A stretch of DNA of 7,157 nt, taken from contig DNQP01000134.1 of the NCBI GenBank assembly GCA_003500955.1, forward strand, positions 7,119 to 14,275, in the 5' to 3' direction. A model generated the notes under the pieces. That model ran no database searches. It was not told the DNA's origin and saw only the letters and a list, made by a program, of their open reading frames with translations. The stretch's first letter is position 1, and every line of letters begins with the position of its first letter. Shown one piece after another: positions 7,006 through 7,157 of this stretch. The position numbers were made by a program, and so were the translations under genes. This DNA comes from Curvibacter sp. (lineage in GTDB: Bacteria > Pseudomonadota > Gammaproteobacteria > Burkholderiales > Burkholderiaceae_C).

Positions 7006-7157
7006 TCAGCGCCCCAGCAGGTCCAGCATCAGCGCCAAACGCGCCTTGACCGGGCTCAGGGCAAGCGCCGGGAACTCATCGCCTTCACGCGGCTGCAGCC
7101 AGCCATCGGCACACCGCGTCGTCCGCACGATGCGCACGCCCGCAGCCTGCGCACACC
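7006..7157 (-). CDS. Probable L-asparaginase, C-terminal fragment (5' end outside window)
   Basis: An open frame enters from the right edge and ends with TGA at 7008-7006, giving 49 visible residues plus a split codon. The reading begins CAQAAGVRIVRTTRC and ends in ALALSPVKARLALMLDLLGR. A GV-x-(V/I)VR-(S/T)-(S/T)R segment followed by LSPVKAR and a leucine-rich helix is the usual end of bacterial L-asparaginases (asparagine to aspartate plus ammonia), where E. coli-type enzymes have a similar NPQKAR helix. The active-site residues lie in the part outside the window, so activity and type (cytoplasmic or periplasmic) cannot be judged. The stop is one base ahead of the next gene's ATG. The identification rests on a short tail only. 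Confidence 0.6.
   Translation of the reverse strand, partial: CAQAAGVRIVRTTRCADGWLQPREGDEFPALALSPVKARLALMLDLLGR

Overview
The window looks like an ordinary chromosomal segment of a GC-rich Gram-negative bacterium, most likely a betaproteobacterium of the order Burkholderiales (Comamonadaceae-like). This rests on the protein wording (for example the ExbB N-terminus and the xseA/sodB pair), the run exbB-exbD-lpxK-trm112-kdsB-adk, and the strong GC bias at third codon positions. The assignment comes from memory of these families, not from a search. I see no mobile element, CRISPR array, tRNA, rRNA or phage gene.

Layout. Positions 1-1849 (minus strand) hold xseA (exonuclease VII large subunit) followed by sodB (iron superoxide dismutase), whose 3' end is cut by the window edge. 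Positions 1850-2186 are a divergent intergenic region with a relatively AT-rich core, a perfect DnaA-box-like nonamer inside an inverted repeat, and a second small palindrome. Positions 2187-5235 (plus strand) are a tightly packed five-gene run: exbB (TTG start), exbD, lpxK, a Trm112/YcaR-family gene and kdsB. Start and stop codons overlap or lie a few bases apart, so it is probably one operon. adk (5386-6042) follows after a 150-base gap with its own promoter candidate, and a strong bidirectional terminator lies at 6063-6091. Positions 6104-7157 (minus strand) hold three closely linked genes: the tail of a probable L-asparaginase, a four-helix membrane protein (DUF6644-like) and a secreted small protein (DUF6152-like).

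How the genes fit together. lpxK (lipid A 4'-kinase) and kdsB (CMP-Kdo synthetase) supply consecutive needs of lipopolysaccharide core assembly, because Kdo is added to the lipid A precursor that LpxK completes. exbB-exbD encode a proton-driven inner-membrane motor pair with no tonB in view, and the small Trm112-like protein sits between lpxK and kdsB as in many proteobacteria. adk is a general housekeeping kinase. xseA and sodB serve DNA repair and superoxide defence. The DUF6644/DUF6152 pair has no established function that I know of and is the least understood part of the window.

Overall this is a mostly conserved housekeeping region. The items most worth a second look are the DnaA-box hairpin upstream of exbB, the exbBD pair inside a lipid A/Kdo operon, and the membrane plus periplasmic DUF pair with candidate metal-binding histidines.
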